Below, in pieces: positions 1-12,324 of a DNA stretch of 64,000 nt. Source of the DNA: Pseudoxanthomonas sp. Root65 (GTDB taxonomy: Bacteria; Pseudomonadota; Gammaproteobacteria; Xanthomonadales; Xanthomonadaceae); contig NZ_LMHA01000001.1 in NCBI RefSeq assembly GCF_001427635.1, positions 62,852 through 126,851 of the forward strand, given 5' to 3'. The notes below the pieces were generated by a model. That model saw only the letters and a program-made list of their open reading frames with translations. It was not told where the DNA came from and made no database searches. Both the position numbers and the translations under genes were made by a program. Every line of letters starts with the position of its first letter. Position 1 is the stretch's first letter.

Positions 1-237
1 AAGCAGACCGTCGTGCGCAATGCGCGCAATGCCGGTCAGCGTTCGATGCTGCGCACCGCCGTCAAGAAAGTGCTGAAGGCACTGGACGCCAACGACGCCG
101 CCGGCGCCCAGGCCGCGTTCGTCTCGGCCCAGCCGATCCTCGACCGCCTGAGCTCGCGCGGCCTGATCCACCGCAACAAGGCTGCCCGCCACAAGAGCCG
201 CCTGAACGCCCGTATCAAGGCCCTGCAAGCGGCCTGA
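1..237 (+). CDS. rpsT: 30S ribosomal protein S20 (5' end missing)
   Basis: Ribosomal protein S20 binds 16S rRNA early in assembly of the small subunit. The reading frame is open from base 1 ([10 protein letters not shown]...), so the start codon and roughly the first dozen residues lie upstream of the window. The visible 78 residues include the basic helices of the family ([15 protein letters not shown], then [19 protein letters not shown] near the C terminus). The GTG at base 13 is internal and is not the start. A clear terminator follows 30 bases after the stop codon. Confidence 0.95.
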   Translation, partial: KQTVVRNARNAGQRSMLRTAVKKVLKALDANDAAGAQAAFVSAQPILDRLSSRGLIHRNKAARHKSRLNARIKALQAA

Positions 238-269
238 TTCACGGCGGTACGCAACGCGAAGACACGGAA

Positions 270-296
270 GCCCGCCGCAAGGCGGGTTTCTTTTTG
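270..296 (+). terminator. Rho-independent terminator of rpsT
   Basis: Stem CCCGCC/GGCGGG with a GCAA tetraloop, followed by a run of T residues broken by one C (TTTCTTTTT). It lies just downstream of the rpsT stop codon. Confidence 0.85.
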
Positions 297-330
297 CCTG
301 TGCGCCGGCGATGGCGGAACGGGCCACGTG

Positions 331-356
331 AAAAACCCGCCATCCGGCGGGTTTTT
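331..356 (-). terminator. Terminator of obgE (bidirectional form)
   Basis: AAAAA-CCCGCC-ATCC-GGCGGG-TTTTT is a symmetrical hairpin with a T run on both strands. It lies directly after the obgE stop codon on the minus strand and could also stop read-through from rpsT. Confidence 0.8.
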
Positions 357-362
357 CGTGTC

Positions 363-1523
<1,161 letters not shown>

Positions 1524-1542
1524 TCAGCCTGTGCGGAAAGCC

Positions 1543-1803
1543 TCAGGCTTCCGTCACCACGCTCACGGTACGGCGCTTCTTGGCGCCCTTGACCGAGAAC
1601 TCGACCTTGCCGTCGACCAGCGCGAACAGCGTGTGGTCGCGGCCCAGGCCGACGCCCGGACCCGGATGGAACTGGGTGCCGCGCTGGCGGATGATGATGT
1701 TGCCGGCATCGATCGCCTGACCACCAAAGACCTTGACGCCCAGCATCTTCGGGTTGGAGTCGCGGCCGTTGCGCGATGAGCCTACGCCCTTTTTATGTGC
1801 CAT
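1543..1803 (-). CDS. rpmA: 50S ribosomal protein L27
   Basis: L27 sits next to the peptidyl transferase centre. The 86-residue protein starts [16 protein letters not shown], the form without an N-terminal presequence, and has the conserved block [15 protein letters not shown]. The start codon is 12 bases downstream of the rplU stop, so the two genes form the usual L21-L27 operon. Confidence 0.97.
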   Translation of the reverse strand: MAHKKGVGSSRNGRDSNPKMLGVKVFGGQAIDAGNIIIRQRGTQFHPGPGVGLGRDHTLFALVDGKVEFSVKGAKKRRTVSVVTEA

Positions 1804-1815
1804 GACTGCTTCTCC

Positions 1816-2124
1816 TTACTTGTTGATGCCGGTGATTTCGATTTCGGTGTAATGCTGCCGGTGACCCTGGCGCTTCATGTGGTGCTTGCGGCGGCGGAAC
1901 TTGATGATGCGCACCTTGTCGGCGCGGCCATGGCCGACGACCTTCGCGGTGACGGTGGCGCCCTTCAGGGCGTCGCCCAGGCTGATGGTCTCGCCATCGC
2001 CCAGCATCAGGATGTTGTCGAAGGTGAGCTCGTTGCCGGCTTCGGCTTCGAGCTTCTCGACGCGGAGCGTCTCGCCCTTCATCACGCGGTACTGCTTACC
2101 GCCCGTGACTACGACTGCGTACAT
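1816..2124 (-). CDS. rplU: 50S ribosomal protein L21
   Basis: L21 binds 23S rRNA in the large subunit. The 102-residue protein begins [14 protein letters not shown] and carries the family signature [18 protein letters not shown] near the C terminus. It is the first gene of the rplU-rpmA operon, with a promoter-like sequence about 70 bases upstream. Confidence 0.97.
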   Translation of the reverse strand: MYAVVVTGGKQYRVMKGETLRVEKLEAEAGNELTFDNILMLGDGETISLGDALKGATVTAKVVGHGRADKVRIIKFRRRKHHMKRQGHRQHYTEIEITGINK

Positions 2125-2565
2125 GTGGATTCCTTGGTTTCTGTAGTTATTTTCTGGAGCCTGCCTGCCATCGAGGGCGGACAGAAGCGGAATTTTAGTG
2201 GATTCAGCGAGTTACGGTCAACCCGCCCCCTGCGCGGAATCGTCACCGACTCCCCGGGGCCCACCTTCACGGACAGAAATTGTCCGCATCTGCACGCAGA
2301 CTGCCGCTTGGAGGCGGTCGCAAGTCCCGCCCGCAACGGGACGGACCATTGTAGATCAATGACTTGGATGGATCGCTTGCCGGGTGCCGGCTTGCCGACC
2401 GCGGCCGCGGGCCCGGCGGCGGCCAGGCCCAGGACGCCATCCGGGCCGTCGCGCCCGCTGACTGACGACCCACCCGAACCCGCCACTTCGCTGGCATTGG
2501 CGCTATTTGCCCCCACCTAGGCAGATCGCTACGCTTCCTTGTTCGCTTTCCGGATCCCCCACCCG
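2125..2565. other. Intergenic region between divergent rplU and uvrA
   Basis: This 441-bp spacer has lower GC near rplU and holds the rplU promoter candidate. I see no convincing LexA-type operator for uvrA and no small gene. Open frames on the minus strand here look like random extensions in GC-rich DNA. Confidence 0.5.
2192..2221 (-). promoter_or_regulatory. Putative sigma-70 promoter of rplU-rpmA
   Basis: On the minus strand, TTGACC (bases 2221-2216) and TAAAAT (bases 2197-2192) are 18 bp apart, about 70 bp upstream of rplU. This is a good match to -35/-10 elements in a GC-rich genome. Confidence 0.6.
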
Positions 2566-5507
<2,942 letters not shown>

Positions 5508-5511
<4 letters not shown>

Positions 5512-5936
5512 GTTCCACGCACGACGCCCACGCCGCCGGCCGCAAGCTGCTGGCGAAGATCCCGATCAGCGTGCGCTGGCGCGACATGGACAGCATGGGC
5601 CACGTCAATAACGCCAAGTACATTTCGTACCTGGAAGAGGCGCGCGTGCGTTGGATGCTGACGGTGCCGGAGGTGTCGATGACCGACCGCATCGCACCCG
5701 TCGTCGCCGCCAACAACATCAACTACAAGCGCCCGCTGACCTGGCCCAACGATGTGGTGGTGGAACTCTACGTCGACCGGCTGGGCACCAGCAGCGTCAC
5801 CATCGGCCACCGCATCGTGTCGGCCAAGGACGATGGCGTGCTGTATTCGGACGGCAACGTGGTGGTGGTGTGGATGGACACACAGACCGGCCACAGCGCG
5901 CCGCTGCCGGCGGCGATCAGGGCGGTCTCGGAGTAG
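5508..5936 (+). CDS. Acyl-CoA thioesterase, hotdog fold (4HBT/YbgC type)
   Basis: Small hotdog-fold thioesterase likely to hydrolyse acyl-CoA thioesters in the cytoplasm; the natural substrate cannot be read from sequence. The 142-residue protein carries the family motif [20 protein letters not shown], in which the Asp near residue 25 is the expected catalytic acid and GHVNN caps the active site. It begins inside the uvrA stop codon (ATGA overlap), which implies translational coupling although the two functions are unrelated. A long palindromic repeat follows the stop. Confidence 0.85.
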
Positions 5937-5950
5937 CCACCGAGAGCGTC

Positions 5951-6021
5951 GTGGGAGCGACGTAAGTCGCGAGTTCTTCTTTCAGCCTCGGAAAAAAGCT
6001 CGCGACTTACGTCGCTCCCAC
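5951..6021. repeat. Dispersed palindromic repeat, GACGTAAGTC family (copy 1)
   Basis: Perfect 23-bp inverted repeat (arms 5951-5973 and 5999-6021) containing the core GGGAGCGACGTAAGTCGCGA, with a 25-nt loop. The same arms occur at 27423-27483, so this is a family of extragenic palindromes. It lies between the convergent thioesterase and copper-chaperone genes and could act as a bidirectional terminator. Confidence 0.85.
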
Positions 6022-6038
6022 ATCACAGTCCGCGGACA

Positions 6039-6482
6039 TCAGGGTGCGCTCTTGCGCACCTCGAACACGACCGGCAACGAGCGGCCATCGGCCAGCTTCA
6101 GCGTGATCACGACTTTTTCGCCGATGGCTAACGGCTGGTAAGGGCCGTGCAGCATCAGGTGCAGGCCACCCGGCTTCAGATCGGCCGCCTTGCCGGACGC
6201 GATGGGCAGCGCCGCCACTTCGCGCATGCGGCTGACGCCGTTCGCTTCGCGCGTTTCGTGCAGGGAAACGTCCTCGAAGGCGAGACTCTCCGCGCTGACG
6301 ATGCTGACCGGCGCCTTGCACGGATTCTCGATGCGGGCGAAGCCGGCCATCATCGGCATCGCGACCGGCGGCAGGCGCACCCATGCGGCCTTGGCGACAG
6401 GCAGACACTCGGCGGCCTGCGCGGCGCCCACGGACGACCACAACAGGGCAGACAGGCAGAGCATTTCGATGCGGCGGTTCAT
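6039..6482 (-). CDS. Periplasmic copper chaperone, PCu(A)C family
   Basis: PCu(A)C proteins bind Cu(I) in the periplasm and help metallate the CuA site of cytochrome c oxidase. The 147-residue precursor has a signal peptide (cleavage probably after AAQA, near residue 23). The Cu(I) motif H-X10-M-X21-H-X-M is exact: His in LHETRE, Met in SRMRE ten residues later, then HLM 21 residues further. No Sco-type gene is adjacent. It converges on the thioesterase gene and is divergent from the enoyl-CoA isomerase gene. Confidence 0.9.
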   Translation of the reverse strand: MNRRIEMLCLSALLWSSVGAAQAAECLPVAKAAWVRLPPVAMPMMAGFARIENPCKAPVSIVSAESLAFEDVSLHETREANGVSRMREVAALPIASGKAADLKPGGLHLMLHGPYQPLAIGEKVVITLKLADGRSLPVVFEVRKSAP

Positions 6483-6520
6483 GCGCCTATGATACCGGCC
6501 TGACTTCAGGGAGCGGATGT

Positions 6521-7297
6521 ATGACCGGACTCATCGACACCATCGACCATGGCGACATCCGCGAGATCCGGTTGGCGCGCCCGCCGGTCAATGCCCTCAA
6601 TACCGAACTGTGCCGGGCGCTGATCGACGCGCTCAACACGGCGCTGGACCAGGGCGTGCGCGGCATCGTGCTGGCCGGCAACCCGAAGATCTTCTCCGCC
6701 GGCATGGACGTGCCGTACCTGCTGTCGCTCGGCGACGACCGCCATGCACTGCTGGATGCGTGGCAGGCCTTCTTTGGCGCTGCGCGCACCTTGGCTGAGT
6801 CGCGCGTGCCGGTGGTGGCCGCGATCACCGGCCACGCGCCCGCCGGTGGCTGCGTGCTGGCGCTGTGCTGCGACTACCGGGTGATGGCACGCAGCCCGGA
6901 TCCGGCGCGGCCGTTCGCGCTGGGCCTCAACGAGACGCAGGTGGGGCTGGTGGTGCCGGAGGGCATTCAGCGCTTGATGCGCCGCGTGGTGGGCGCCTAC
7001 CGGGCCGAGCGCCTGCTGGTGGCCGGTGAGATGGTGCCCGCCGAGCACGCGCTGGAGATCGGGCTGGTGGACGAACTGGTCGACCAGGAGGCCGTGAGCG
7101 CCCGCAGCATTGCGTGGCTGCAACAGTTGCTGCGCCTGCCGCACCAGCCGATGCTGCAGACACGCACCCTCGCCCGTCGCGATCTGGTCGAAGCGCTCGA
7201 CCCGGCGTTGATCCAGTTGGAACGCTTCGTCGATGCCTGGCATGCGCCGGATACGCAGGTCGCGTTGCGGGCCCTGGTGGACAAGCTGAAGAAGTAG
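6521..7297 (+). CDS. Enoyl-CoA hydratase/isomerase family protein (Eci-like)
   Basis: Crotonase-fold enzyme, probably a delta3-delta2-enoyl-CoA isomerase of unsaturated fatty acid beta-oxidation. The 258-residue protein has the oxyanion-hole strand GHAPAGGCVLALCCDYR and a following LGLNETQVGLVVP block that matches mitochondrial-type isomerases (single catalytic Glu) better than hydratases. The start is the ATG at 6521, preceded by GGGAGCGG; longer upstream in-frame starts would run through the divergent gene's promoter. It ends 12 bases from the convergent sulfurtransferase gene. Confidence 0.85.
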   Translation: MTGLIDTIDHGDIREIRLARPPVNALNTELCRALIDALNTALDQGVRGIVLAGNPKIFSAGMDVPYLLSLGDDRHALLDAWQAFFGAARTLAESRVPVVAAITGHAPAGGCVLALCCDYRVMARSPDPARPFALGLNETQVGLVVPEGIQRLMRRVVGAYRAERLLVAGEMVPAEHALEIGLVDELVDQEAVSARSIAWLQQLLRLPHQPMLQTRTLARRDLVEALDPALIQLERFVDAWHAPDTQVALRALVDKLKK

Positions 7298-7309
7298 AGC
7301 CGGGTCGGG

Positions 7310-8167
7310 TCAGTCGCCGCGCGCGACCGGACGCGACGGATCGCTGATCCAGCCGCTCCAGGAACCGGGATACACGCGTGCGCCATGCAGGCCGGCGTGT
7401 TCGAAGGCCAGCAACAGATGGCAGGCGGTCACGCCGGAGCCGCACATCAACACCACATCCGTCGGCGCATGCGTGCCCAGCAACGGCGACAGCGCTGCAT
7501 GCAGTTCATCGGCCGGCTTGAAGCGGCCATCGCGCAGGTTATGCGCGAACGGACGATTGAGCGCGCCCGGCACGTGGCCGGCAATCGGATCGATCGGCTC
7601 GACATCGCCACGGAAGCGCTCGGCAGCGCGCGCATCGAACAGCCAGCCGCTGTCTTCGTGCCACCGACGGAGGATGTCCTCGGCGCTGACGAGTTGCGCG
7701 GCATCGAAATGCGACGGATACGCCGCCACGGGCAACGGCACGGAAACCTCCGCGGTCTCCGCCCCGCCTGCGGCACGCCACGCCGCCAGGCCGCCATCGA
7801 GCACGGCCACGCGCGCATGTCCTAGCAGTTTCAACAACCACCACAGGCGCGCCGCCGCCATGCTGCCGTCGACGGCGTCGTACGCCACCACCTGATGCGA
7901 GGGTCCGATGCCCCACTCGCCCAGTTTGCGAACGAACGCGTCGCTGTCCGGCATGGGATGCCGACCCTCGCCGACCTTCGACAGGTCCGACAGATCCAGA
8001 TTCAGGTCTGCGTACACAGCACCTGGCAGGTGGCCTTCCGAGTAGGCTTGGCGACCCGCGTCCGGTGCTGCGTTGAGCATCACGAAACGCGCATCGACCA
8101 GCCGCAACCCCGGATCGCCCAGGGCAGCAGACAGTGCGGAGGCATCGACGAGGGTGGTCCAGTTCAT
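7310..8167 (-). CDS. sseA: Thiosulfate/3-mercaptopyruvate sulfurtransferase (double rhodanese)
   Basis: Transfers sulfur from 3-mercaptopyruvate or thiosulfate to thiol acceptors. The 285-residue protein has two rhodanese domains: an inactive N-terminal half (LRLVDARFVML..., SEGHLPGAVYADL) and a C-terminal half carrying the loop CGSGVTA, whose Cys is the persulfide-forming residue and whose loop type points to mercaptopyruvate. The start at 8167 overlaps the stop of the upstream NUDIX gene as ATGA, so the two are co-translated. Confidence 0.92.
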   Translation of the reverse strand: MNWTTLVDASALSAALGDPGLRLVDARFVMLNAAPDAGRQAYSEGHLPGAVYADLNLDLSDLSKVGEGRHPMPDSDAFVRKLGEWGIGPSHQVVAYDAVDGSMAAARLWWLLKLLGHARVAVLDGGLAAWRAAGGAETAEVSVPLPVAAYPSHFDAAQLVSAEDILRRWHEDSGWLFDARAAERFRGDVEPIDPIAGHVPGALNRPFAHNLRDGRFKPADELHAALSPLLGTHAPTDVVLMCGSGVTACHLLLAFEHAGLHGARVYPGSWSGWISDPSRPVARGD

Positions 8168-8967
8168 CCGAGTTGCTCCAGGCGTTGCCGCAGGTTGAAC
8201 AGGATGGCGGCGGTCGCGCCCCAGATGCGCTGCCCCGGCCACGCGTACTCGAGTACCACGCGTCGACGCCCGCGGTAATCGACTTCGACGCGACGCAGGT
8301 TGTCCGGCGACAACAGATAGTCCAGCGGAACCTCGAACACGTCCGCCACTTCGTTCGGCTCGGGCACGGGCACGAAGCTCGGGTCGATCAGCGCCACCAC
8401 CGGCACCACGCGGAAGCCGCTGATGGTGGTGAACGGGTCGAGAAAGCCCAGGGGCGTGACCTGCGACGCCGGCAATGCGATTTCCTCGTGGCTTTCGCGC
8501 AGGGCCGCCGCGACGGCATCGGCATCGGACGGTTCGATGCGACCGCCGGGAAAACTCACCTGCCCCCCATGGTGCCTCAGGCCGTCGGTGCGGCGGGTCA
8601 GCAGTACTTGCGTGCCCTGCTCCCGCGGAACAAGGCCGGCCAGTACCGCCGCCTCGGCCAGCGGCCCCGGCGGCAGCAGGTCGATCAGGTCGTCGTGGTT
8701 CCATCCGGCCGCGCCCGGTGCGGTATCCAGGGGATGCAGGGCGCGACGCAGCGCGCCGCCTTCGCGCAACCGCTGCTCCAGCGGCGAGCGCGTGCGTTCG
8801 CGCGCAGGCAGCACGTGTTCCATCAGACGCAGGCGTTCGTCATCGTTCATCTGCGACCAGCGCGCGATCTCGGACGTGGTGCGGAGGCAGCCCTCGCACA
8901 GCCCGTCGTCGTCCAGCGTACAGACGCCGACGCACGGGCTGAGTACGGCGCGGAATGCGGTGTTCAT
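8164..8967 (-). CDS. DUF1289-NUDIX fusion, probable CoA pyrophosphatase
   Basis: Two domains in one chain of 267 residues. Residues about 8-50 form a cysteine-containing DUF1289 module (SPCVGVCTLDDDGLCEGC, then RWSQMNDDERLRLM), which elsewhere is a small free-standing protein. The rest is a NUDIX hydrolase with the CoA-pyrophosphatase signature LLTRRTDGLRHHGGQVSFPG running into the NUDIX box (GGRIEPSD...RESHEEIAL). The NUDIX box ends in Ala where Gly is usual. The start at 8967 gives MNTAFRAVLSP just before DUF1289. The stop overlaps sseA by 4 bases. Confidence 0.85.
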   Translation of the reverse strand: MNTAFRAVLSPCVGVCTLDDDGLCEGCLRTTSEIARWSQMNDDERLRLMEHVLPARERTRSPLEQRLREGGALRRALHPLDTAPGAAGWNHDDLIDLLPPGPLAEAAVLAGLVPREQGTQVLLTRRTDGLRHHGGQVSFPGGRIEPSDADAVAAALRESHEEIALPASQVTPLGFLDPFTTISGFRVVPVVALIDPSFVPVPEPNEVADVFEVPLDYLLSPDNLRRVEVDYRGRRRVVLEYAWPGQRIWGATAAILFNLRQRLEQLG

Positions 8968-9067
8968 GTCTTCTGGCACCTGCGGAGGGTAGCGCGGAAG
9001 CGCCGCCCTGCGCGGAAAAGCACTGCGCCGGCACGAGGCCGGCGCAGAGGGAACGTTGTTGAGCATC

Positions 9068-9163
9068 GCTGGATCCCCGTTTTCGCGGGGATGAAGCAAG
9101 AGCCAAGGCGCTGGATCCCCGCTTGACCAGCCATTCGGCTGTTGAAAACCGCGGGGATGACGC
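9068..9163. repeat. REP-like element pair (GGATCCCCG...CGGGGATGA)
   Basis: Two copies of GCTGGATCCCCG / CGGGGATGA. The first (9068-9094) is a compact hairpin with a TTTTCG loop. The second (9110-9163) has its arms split by extra sequence that includes the small palindrome AGCCATTCGGCT. This resembles the elements in the 32.8-33.0 kb array. It lies between the FKBP and NUDIX genes. Confidence 0.7.
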
Positions 9164-9170
9164 AATGACA

Positions 9171-9196
9171 AAGCCGTCCGCGCGGTGCGCGGACGG
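9171..9196 (-). terminator. Terminator of the FKBP-like gene
   Basis: A 10-bp perfect stem (CCGTCCGCGC/GCGCGGACGG) with a 3-nt loop lies 10 bases after the stop on the minus strand. The T run is short (TTT), so it may be a weak terminator or 3' stabiliser. Confidence 0.6.
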
Positions 9197-9205
9197 GTCA
9201 TTGCG

Positions 9206-9907
9206 TCACTTGACGCTGACGAGCTTGATTTCGAACACGACGGCCACGTTGGGCGGGAAGCCGGTGCGCGGATCGGCGCCGTAGGCCTTGTCCGGCGGCA
9301 GGGCGACTTCCCACTTGGCGCCGGCCGGCATCTGCAGCAGCGCTTCGCGCATCGCCGGCATTTCGACGGCGCTGACCTTCAGGTCCTTCATCGGCTGCGG
9401 CGGACGGGCTTCGGCCGGACGCTGGCCGAACGGATACGGGCCGGAGACCAGCAGTTCCACCGTGCTCGCCTGGGTCGGCTTGGCGCCGGTACCGTTCTCG
9501 AGCACCTTGTAGGCGACGCCGCTGGCCAGCGTCTTCGCGCCCGGCTGGCCCTTGAAGGTGGCGATGAACTGGTCGCTCTTGGTCTTGTTCTCGCCGGCGA
9601 CCTTGTCGTACTCGGCCTTCGCCTGCTGGGCGCGGGTCTGCTCGCGCTTCTGGAAGGCTTCCAGGGCGGGCTTCAGCTGGTCGGCCGTCAGGGCGGGCTG
9701 CTTCTTGGCGTAGGCGTCCTGCAGACCCTTCACCACCGCGTTGATGTCGAGCTGCTCGCCACGGCCGGTCAACTCGGCAAGGTTGTTGCCATAGTCGTAA
9801 CCGAAGTAGTAGCTCAGCTTGCCTTTCTCGGACGAGACGTCCTGGGCCAGGGCGCTACCGGCCATGGCGAATGCCGCAACAGCGACCGCAATCGAACGCA
9901 ACTTCAT
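9206..9907 (-). CDS. Exported FKBP-type peptidyl-prolyl isomerase-like protein (atypical active site)
   Basis: FkpA/Mip-like periplasmic protein of 233 residues. The start at 9907 gives a clear signal peptide (MKLRSIAVAVAAFAMAGSALA, cleavage before QDV). An N-terminal helical dimerisation domain follows (KLSYYFGYDYGNNLAE...QKREQTRAQQAKAEYDK), then a C-terminal FKBP-like fold ending VALPPDKAYGADPRTGFPPN. The usual Y-x-G...FDSS segment that lines the FKBP pocket is not recognisable: the equivalent stretch reads LLVSGPYPFGQRPAEARPP. Prolyl isomerase activity is therefore uncertain and a chaperone role is possible. Confidence 0.8.
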   Translation of the reverse strand: MKLRSIAVAVAAFAMAGSALAQDVSSEKGKLSYYFGYDYGNNLAELTGRGEQLDINAVVKGLQDAYAKKQPALTADQLKPALEAFQKREQTRAQQAKAEYDKVAGENKTKSDQFIATFKGQPGAKTLASGVAYKVLENGTGAKPTQASTVELLVSGPYPFGQRPAEARPPQPMKDLKVSAVEMPAMREALLQMPAGAKWEVALPPDKAYGADPRTGFPPNVAVVFEIKLVSVK

Positions 9908-10072
9908 CAACACACTCTCCGAGATATGGCGGCGGAAGCATACCGCCTGGAATGGACGCGCTAGGATAGCCGCCGGGGCGCTTAACCGCCACTGACGACA
10001 GGCTGGTCTGACCGGGCCTCGCGGGCGGAGTTCCACTTTCACTCAAATTTTACAAATTCCTGCGGAAAACCC

Positions 10073-10855
10073 ATGTCCGAACCCCTCGTCCTGATCGCCG
10101 ATGACGCCGGCATCCGTCGCCTCACGGTCAATCGTCCCGACAAACTGAATGCCCTCAATGCAGCGACGCTGGACGCCCTGCAGGTCGCCTTCGACGACGC
10201 GGCACGCGATGCGACCGTGCGGGTCGTGGTGCTGACCGGTGCGGGGCCGAAGGCCTTCGTCGCGGGCGCGGACATCGCCGAGATGGCCGATCTGCGCGCC
10301 ACCGAGGGCCGCGACTTTTCGCTGCGTGGGCAGAAGCTGATGCGCACCATCGAGACGCTGCCCAAGCCGGTGATCGCGATGGTCAACGGCTTCGCGCTCG
10401 GCGGCGGCCTGGAACTGGCGATGGGCTGCCACCTGCGCATCGCCGCGGACACCGCCAAGGTCGGCCAGCCCGAGATCAACCTGGGGCTGATCCCCGGCTT
10501 CGGCGGCAGCCAGCGCCTGCTGCGGCTGGCGGGGCGGTCGGCCACGCTGGAGCTGTGCCTGCTCGGTGCGCCGGTCACGGCCGAGCGCGCCCTGCAGCTC
10601 GGCATCGTCACCCGCGTGGTGCCAGCGGCGGACCTCGAAACGGAGACGCTGAAGATCGCGGCCCAACTGGCCGCCTCGGCCCCGCTCGCCCTGCGTGCCA
10701 CGCTCGACGTGGTCAACATCGGCGGCGAGTGCGGCATCGAGGAAGGCCTGCAGTACGAAAGCGCACAGTTCGGCCTGATGTTCGCGACCGACGACATGCG
10801 CGAAGGCACGCGCGCCTTCGTCGAACGCCGCAAGCCGGCGTTCACCGGCCGCTGA
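10073..10855 (+). CDS. Enoyl-CoA hydratase (crotonase family)
   Basis: Hydrates trans-2-enoyl-CoA in fatty-acid or amino-acid catabolism. The 260-residue protein has both oxyanion-hole segments (AGADIAEM and GGGLELAMGC) and both catalytic glutamates expected of true hydratases (Glu in GGGLEL and Glu in GQPEINLGLIPG). This sets it apart from the isomerase-like paralogue at 6521-7297. It is followed 15 bases later by a small conserved-looking gene and then nth, probably as one transcript. Confidence 0.88.
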   Translation: MSEPLVLIADDAGIRRLTVNRPDKLNALNAATLDALQVAFDDAARDATVRVVVLTGAGPKAFVAGADIAEMADLRATEGRDFSLRGQKLMRTIETLPKPVIAMVNGFALGGGLELAMGCHLRIAADTAKVGQPEINLGLIPGFGGSQRLLRLAGRSATLELCLLGAPVTAERALQLGIVTRVVPAADLETETLKIAAQLAASAPLALRATLDVVNIGGECGIEEGLQYESAQFGLMFATDDMREGTRAFVERRKPAFTGR

Positions 10856-10870
10856 CCGCCAGCCGTCGGC

Positions 10871-11236
10871 ATGCATGCCTCTCCCTGCCCCTGCTGCGAC
10901 CACGCGCGTTCGCTGCGCGCGCACCTCGCGGCCGACGACATCGACGCTGCGATCGCGGCGGGCCTGATGGCATTCCAGCCGTGCGTGTGTGCGGGAGACG
11001 ATGCCGTCCCGGTGATGCAGGCCCAGCAGCGCCTGCGCATGGCCTGGGATGCACGCGCGCGCTACCGGCAGCGCCAGATCCGACTGGCACGCCGCGCCGC
11101 GGAGCGCGACGCGCGCAGGCTGAAAGTCGCCGAGGTGACCGGCGCCACGGAAGTACCGCGCCCTGCGCTACCCACGGGCGCCGCGGCCATCCTGGCGCGT
11201 GCGAAGGCCAAGGCGGCCGAGAGGATGAAGCGATGA
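10871..11236 (+). CDS. Small cysteine-containing hypothetical protein
   Basis: A 121-residue protein I do not recognise. The N terminus has a CPCCDHAR cluster and later CVC, a possible metal site. The C-terminal two thirds is Ala/Arg/Lys-rich and probably helical (QQRLRMAWDARARYRQRQIRLARRAAERD is part of it). It sits between an enoyl-CoA hydratase and nth, and its stop overlaps the nth start as ATGA, which supports it being a real translated gene. Confidence 0.65.
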   Translation: MHASPCPCCDHARSLRAHLAADDIDAAIAAGLMAFQPCVCAGDDAVPVMQAQQRLRMAWDARARYRQRQIRLARRAAERDARRLKVAEVTGATEVPRPALPTGAAAILARAKAKAAERMKR

Positions 11237-11898
11237 CGCCTGCGCCACGACGCGGCGCCACGCTGACGCGTGCCGAGGTCGTCGAACTGTTCTCCCGGCT
11301 GCGCGAACTCAACCCGAAACCGACCACCGAACTGGAGTACCGCACGCCGTTCGAACTGCTGGTCGCGGTGACGCTGTCGGCGCAGGCCACCGACGTCGGC
11401 GTCAACAAGGCGACGCGCCGCCTGTTCCCGGTGGCCAACACGCCGGCCGCCGTGCTCGCGCTGGGCGAGGACGGGCTGAAGAACTACATCTCGACCATCG
11501 GCCTGTTCAACGCGAAGGCGAAGAACGTCATCGCTACCTGCCGCATCCTCATCGATGAGCATGACGGAGACGTGCCGCGTTCGCGCGACGCGCTCGAAGC
11601 CCTGCCGGGTGTGGGCCGCAAGACGGCGAACGTGGTGATGAATACCGCCTTCGGCGAACCGACCATCGCGGTGGATACGCATATCTTCCGCGTCTCCAAC
11701 CGTACCGGGCTGGCACCGGGCAAGGATGTGCGCGCGGTGGAGGAGCGGCTGCTGAAGGTGGTGCCGGCGGAGTTTCTGCTGGATGCGCATCATTGGTTGA
11801 TCCTGCATGGCCGCTACGTATGCAAGGCGCGCAAACCGGACTGCCCGCAGTGCGTGATCCGCGACCTGTGCCGGTTCAAGGACAAGACCACCGCCTGA
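11233..11898 (+). CDS. nth: Endonuclease III
   Basis: Bifunctional DNA glycosylase/AP lyase that removes oxidised pyrimidines. The 221-residue protein has the helix-hairpin-helix LPGVGRKTANVV containing the catalytic Lys, the catalytic Asp in VDTHIFRVSNR, and a C-terminal iron-sulfur motif C-X6-C-X2-C-X5-C (CKARKPDCPQCVIRDLC). The start at 11233 overlaps the preceding stop by 4 bases. Confidence 0.96.
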   Translation: MTPAPRRGATLTRAEVVELFSRLRELNPKPTTELEYRTPFELLVAVTLSAQATDVGVNKATRRLFPVANTPAAVLALGEDGLKNYISTIGLFNAKAKNVIATCRILIDEHDGDVPRSRDALEALPGVGRKTANVVMNTAFGEPTIAVDTHIFRVSNRTGLAPGKDVRAVEERLLKVVPAEFLLDAHHWLILHGRYVCKARKPDCPQCVIRDLCRFKDKTTA

Positions 11899-12324
11899 CG
11901 CGGCAGCATCACCCGCCGCCGGCGCGGCCTCGTTTCATCGGACGCACAGTGGCGGTTGCGGGCGGGTTGATCCTGCATGGCCGCCACTCCGTTCCCGCAC
12001 GAACCGGAAAGCCCGCGACGTAGAACGGACACCGCATCGGCCAAGGGGGTACGACGAGCGAGGGACGCGCTTCGATCCCCGCACGCGGACCCTCACTGGG
12101 CGCGCATCGCTGTCCGGAATGTGAGCCGACATCCGTTGAAACCCCTGAAAGCAGACGTGGCACGGGGCGCACGCACTGCTTGGACTCTTTCCCCTTTCAT
12201 CTTGGGACGTCGCCGATGGCGCGCCCGGAGAGCGCACGACGCCATGCCATTGCCTCGACCGTACGCGCACCCGTGCCTGCCCCGGATGGCCCCTGCCGTC
12301 TCGGCCAACGACCGGACCTGAGCG
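11899..12324. other. Intergenic region upstream of the five-gene cassette
   Basis: A 426-bp spacer between nth and the asnB-like gene. It holds a 20-nt exact copy of a piece of nth (see the repeat at 11965). I see no strong promoter, and no terminator for nth. Short open frames in it have arginine-rich, low-complexity translations and are probably not genes. Confidence 0.5.
11965..11984 (+). repeat. 20-bp duplication of an nth segment
   Basis: GGTTGATCCTGCATGGCCGC occurs here and at 11795-11814 inside nth, 170 bp apart in direct orientation. It could mark a past recombination at the left edge of the five-gene cassette. Confidence 0.6.

Noticed and set aside
2125..2565. LexA/SOS operator in front of uvrA
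   Set aside because: I searched by eye for a palindromic LexA-type site and found none that was convincing.
11977..12321. A 114-codon open frame upstream of the asnB-like cassette gene
   Set aside because: Pro/Arg/Ala-rich without any motif, no ribosome-binding site, and typical of random frames in GC-rich spacers.
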